Of a stretch of 64,000 nt of DNA, positions 62,447 through 64,000 are shown piece after piece. Origin of the DNA: Pseudoalteromonas sp. SMS1 (GTDB lineage: Bacteria; Pseudomonadota; Gammaproteobacteria; Enterobacterales; Alteromonadaceae); assembly GCF_021530565.1 (NCBI RefSeq), contig NZ_JAKGBI010000009.1:1-64000 (forward strand), read 5' to 3'. The notes under the pieces were generated by a model. It was not told the DNA's origin. It saw nothing but the letters and a program-made list of their open reading frames with translations, and made no database searches. Position numbers and translations under genes: made by a program. Each line of letters begins with the position of its first letter. The stretch's first letter is position 1.

Positions 62447-63829
62447 CTAGTTTTTATAAAAATAGCTCTCTTTCGTTATCGAAATACTGCTATCTTCATT
62501 CGCGGAAATAGTAAAGGTAATAGGAATTCGCTTGCCCTTTAATTCGTAGCCATCAGCCGCAATGGTGACAGGAACTAACAACATCTTACCAGCTTGTATT
62601 TCAATATGCTCAGGCGCAGTAAGATGCGCATTGTCTATACCACTGAAGCTCACTTCGTACTGCATCGTTTGCTGGGTTTTGTTTATCACACTTAACGTAT
62701 AAGGGTTCTCGACCAAGCCTTCATAATTCACTCTATAAAGTGCATTTCTGTCGCGGATAACGGATGCTTCAATCGGGGTACGATTGAATGCCCAAACTGC
62801 CATGGTAATAAGTATGACGCCAAATAAGCCAGCATACCCAACAAGTTTAAGCCTAAAGGGGCTCGACTTTTTACCAGCTGACTGATTTTCACTGGTATAC
62901 TTTATCAGGCCTTTTGCATAACCAAATTTACTCATGGTATCGTCACAGGCGTCAATGCATAACCCACAATTGATACACTCATATTGTAGGCCATTGCGAA
63001 TATCAATCCCTGCGGGGCATACTTCTACACATAAATTGCAATCTACGCAGTCACCTAGCCCCTGTGCTTTGTGGTCTGACTTACGTTTACGTCGACCTCT
63101 GTTTTCACCTCGCAGTGCATCATAAGCAACAACCAAGGTGTCTTTGTCAAACATCACAGATTGAAAACGTGAGTAAGGACATGCAACTGTGCACATTTTT
63201 TCTCTTAAAAAGCCTGCATTACCATAAGTACAAAAAGCAAATAAAAATACCCAAAAGCTCACAAGCCCAGACCATTCTAGTGTAAACATCTCTACGTATA
63301 AGGTCTTTACTGGCACAAAATAGGCCATGAACGAAGTGGCAGTAAATAAGGAGATAACTACCCAAACAATGTGCTTTGCCACTTTTTTTAACGCTTTCTT
63401 TGTGTCCCAGTTAGATTTATCAAGCTTAATCCGCTGATTGCGAGTCCCTTCAATCCTATGCTCAACCCAAGTAAACATAAGCATCCAGATTGTTTGTGGG
63501 CAGGTATAACCACACCAAACACGACCAAGCCAATTTGTAACAAAGAAAAGGCCGAACGCGCCGGCCATAAAAACCCATGCAAGGATCATAAAGTCATGGG
63601 GAAGGAAGGTTTGAGAAAAAATTCGAAATTGCTGGCTTGCAACATCCAACAAAACAGCTTGCTGGCCTTTGTAAGGGATCCAAGGAATGGCTACAAATAA
63701 AAACATGAGGATCCAACCAAGATTGCGACGGATTTTTTGGAAGAAGCCTTTTTGTTCACGGATATAAATCGGACCCTCTTGTTTGTAGGGTTTGATGATC
63801 ATATCCTCTTCTTTAATATCAAACTTCAT
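62447..63829 (-). CDS. ccoG: Cytochrome c oxidase accessory protein CcoG (RdxA/FixG)
   Basis: 460 residues. Membrane segments lie at about 35-60, 80-105, 155-180 and 190-215 and near 330-350. Two [4Fe-4S] clusters sit in CVDCNLCVEVCP and CINCGLCIDACD. Further cysteines are in CGYTCPQTIW and CTVACPYSRF. The C-terminal domain is an Ig-like fold. It reduces copper for cbb3 assembly. In most relatives it sits next to ccoH; here it is on the other strand, 7.5 kb downstream of ccoS, behind the protease gene. Confidence 0.94.
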   Translation of the reverse strand: MKFDIKEEDMIIKPYKQEGPIYIREQKGFFQKIRRNLGWILMFLFVAIPWIPYKGQQAVLLDVASQQFRIFSQTFLPHDFMILAWVFMAGAFGLFFVTNWLGRVWCGYTCPQTIWMLMFTWVEHRIEGTRNQRIKLDKSNWDTKKALKKVAKHIVWVVISLFTATSFMAYFVPVKTLYVEMFTLEWSGLVSFWVFLFAFCTYGNAGFLREKMCTVACPYSRFQSVMFDKDTLVVAYDALRGENRGRRKRKSDHKAQGLGDCVDCNLCVEVCPAGIDIRNGLQYECINCGLCIDACDDTMSKFGYAKGLIKYTSENQSAGKKSSPFRLKLVGYAGLFGVILITMAVWAFNRTPIEASVIRDRNALYRVNYEGLVENPYTLSVINKTQQTMQYEVSFSGIDNAHLTAPEHIEIQAGKMLLVPVTIAADGYELKGKRIPITFTISANEDSSISITKESYFYKN

Positions 63830-64000
63830 ATTACTTGCTTACGTTAAGTTAAAGACACTTATCTATTTGCAACTTTCAGACCAAACTGAAACTTTATTAA
63901 ACGCTTGATTTTAATATACTTTTACCAAACCCACATTCCAACCCTCGTGATATATCACGAAAAACCGCTATATTTCACGATTTTTTACGATACCCAGTTT
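63830..64000. promoter_or_regulatory. Upstream region of ccoG with a perfect 16-base palindrome
   Basis: TCGTGATATATCACGA (63945-63960) is a perfect 16-base palindrome. A second half-site, ATTTCACGA, follows about 14 bases on. TTTCAG (63874-63879) and CTGAAA (63886-63891) form another inverted repeat nearer ccoG. The sites probably belong to a gene beyond the window edge or to ccoG. Confidence 0.45.

Overview
The window looks like a chromosomal segment of a marine gammaproteobacterium of the Alteromonadales, most like Pseudoalteromonas. This is an inference from gene content and order: monomeric NADP-isocitrate dehydrogenase beside rluE; mnmA-hflD-purB-roxA in a row; clpA-clpS divergent from cspD; aat and bpt as an N-end-rule transferase pair; a FabY-type ketoacyl synthase; and a complete cbb3 oxidase locus with fnr and uspE. 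Base composition is moderately AT-rich. I see no rRNA, tRNA, CRISPR array, insertion sequence or prophage.

Layout. 1-2.5 kb: an exported DUF4331 protein divergent from an AraC-type regulator. 2.5-18 kb: housekeeping genes (pssA, trxB, aat, bpt, infA, clpA, clpS, cspD, icd, rluE, mnmA, hflD, purB, roxA, a GNAT protein and a DUF4826 protein). 19-29.6 kb: one ten-gene chemosensory operon (receptor, cheY-like, STAS protein, cheA, receptor, two cheW, cheR, cheB, GGDEF/EAL protein). It carries no cheZ, cheD or flagellar gene. 29.6-32.8 kb: lolCDE on the minus strand. 32.9-37.6 kb: a SulP anion transporter, a LysR regulator, and the glutathione-dependent formaldehyde pair adhC-fghA. 37.7-41.2 kb: fabY, a GlxA-like AraC regulator and a stand-alone GreA/GreB-like protein. 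41.2-47.3 kb: an unrecognised three-gene envelope locus made of a 1024-residue lipoprotein, a probable outer-membrane beta-barrel and a 629-residue lipoprotein. 47.8-57.6 kb: a small lipoprotein, then ccoNOQP, ccoH-ccoI-ccoS, a DsbD_2/SafE-like membrane protein, fnr and uspE. 58-62.1 kb: a very large secreted metzincin-type protease. 62.4-63.8 kb: ccoG on the opposite strand.

How the genes work together. Aat, Bpt, ClpS and ClpA form an almost complete N-end-rule route in 5 kb: two transferases that add N-terminal leucine (or phenylalanine), the adaptor that reads it, and the unfoldase. The cbb3 block carries the structural subunits, assembly factor (CcoH), copper ATPase (CcoI), CcoS, the iron-sulfur protein CcoG, and Fnr, a likely oxygen-responsive regulator of the set.

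The most novel region is the lipoprotein/barrel locus at 41240-47347. The two lipoproteins are very different in size, yet they share a gapless 28-residue block near the N terminus (a CX5CG motif followed by an EF-hand-like acidic loop). This suggests they are distant relatives serving one envelope complex that I cannot name. Other points of interest are the chemosensory operon ending in an EAL phosphodiesterase, a small lipoprotein next to ccoN, and several long perfect palindromes in promoter regions.
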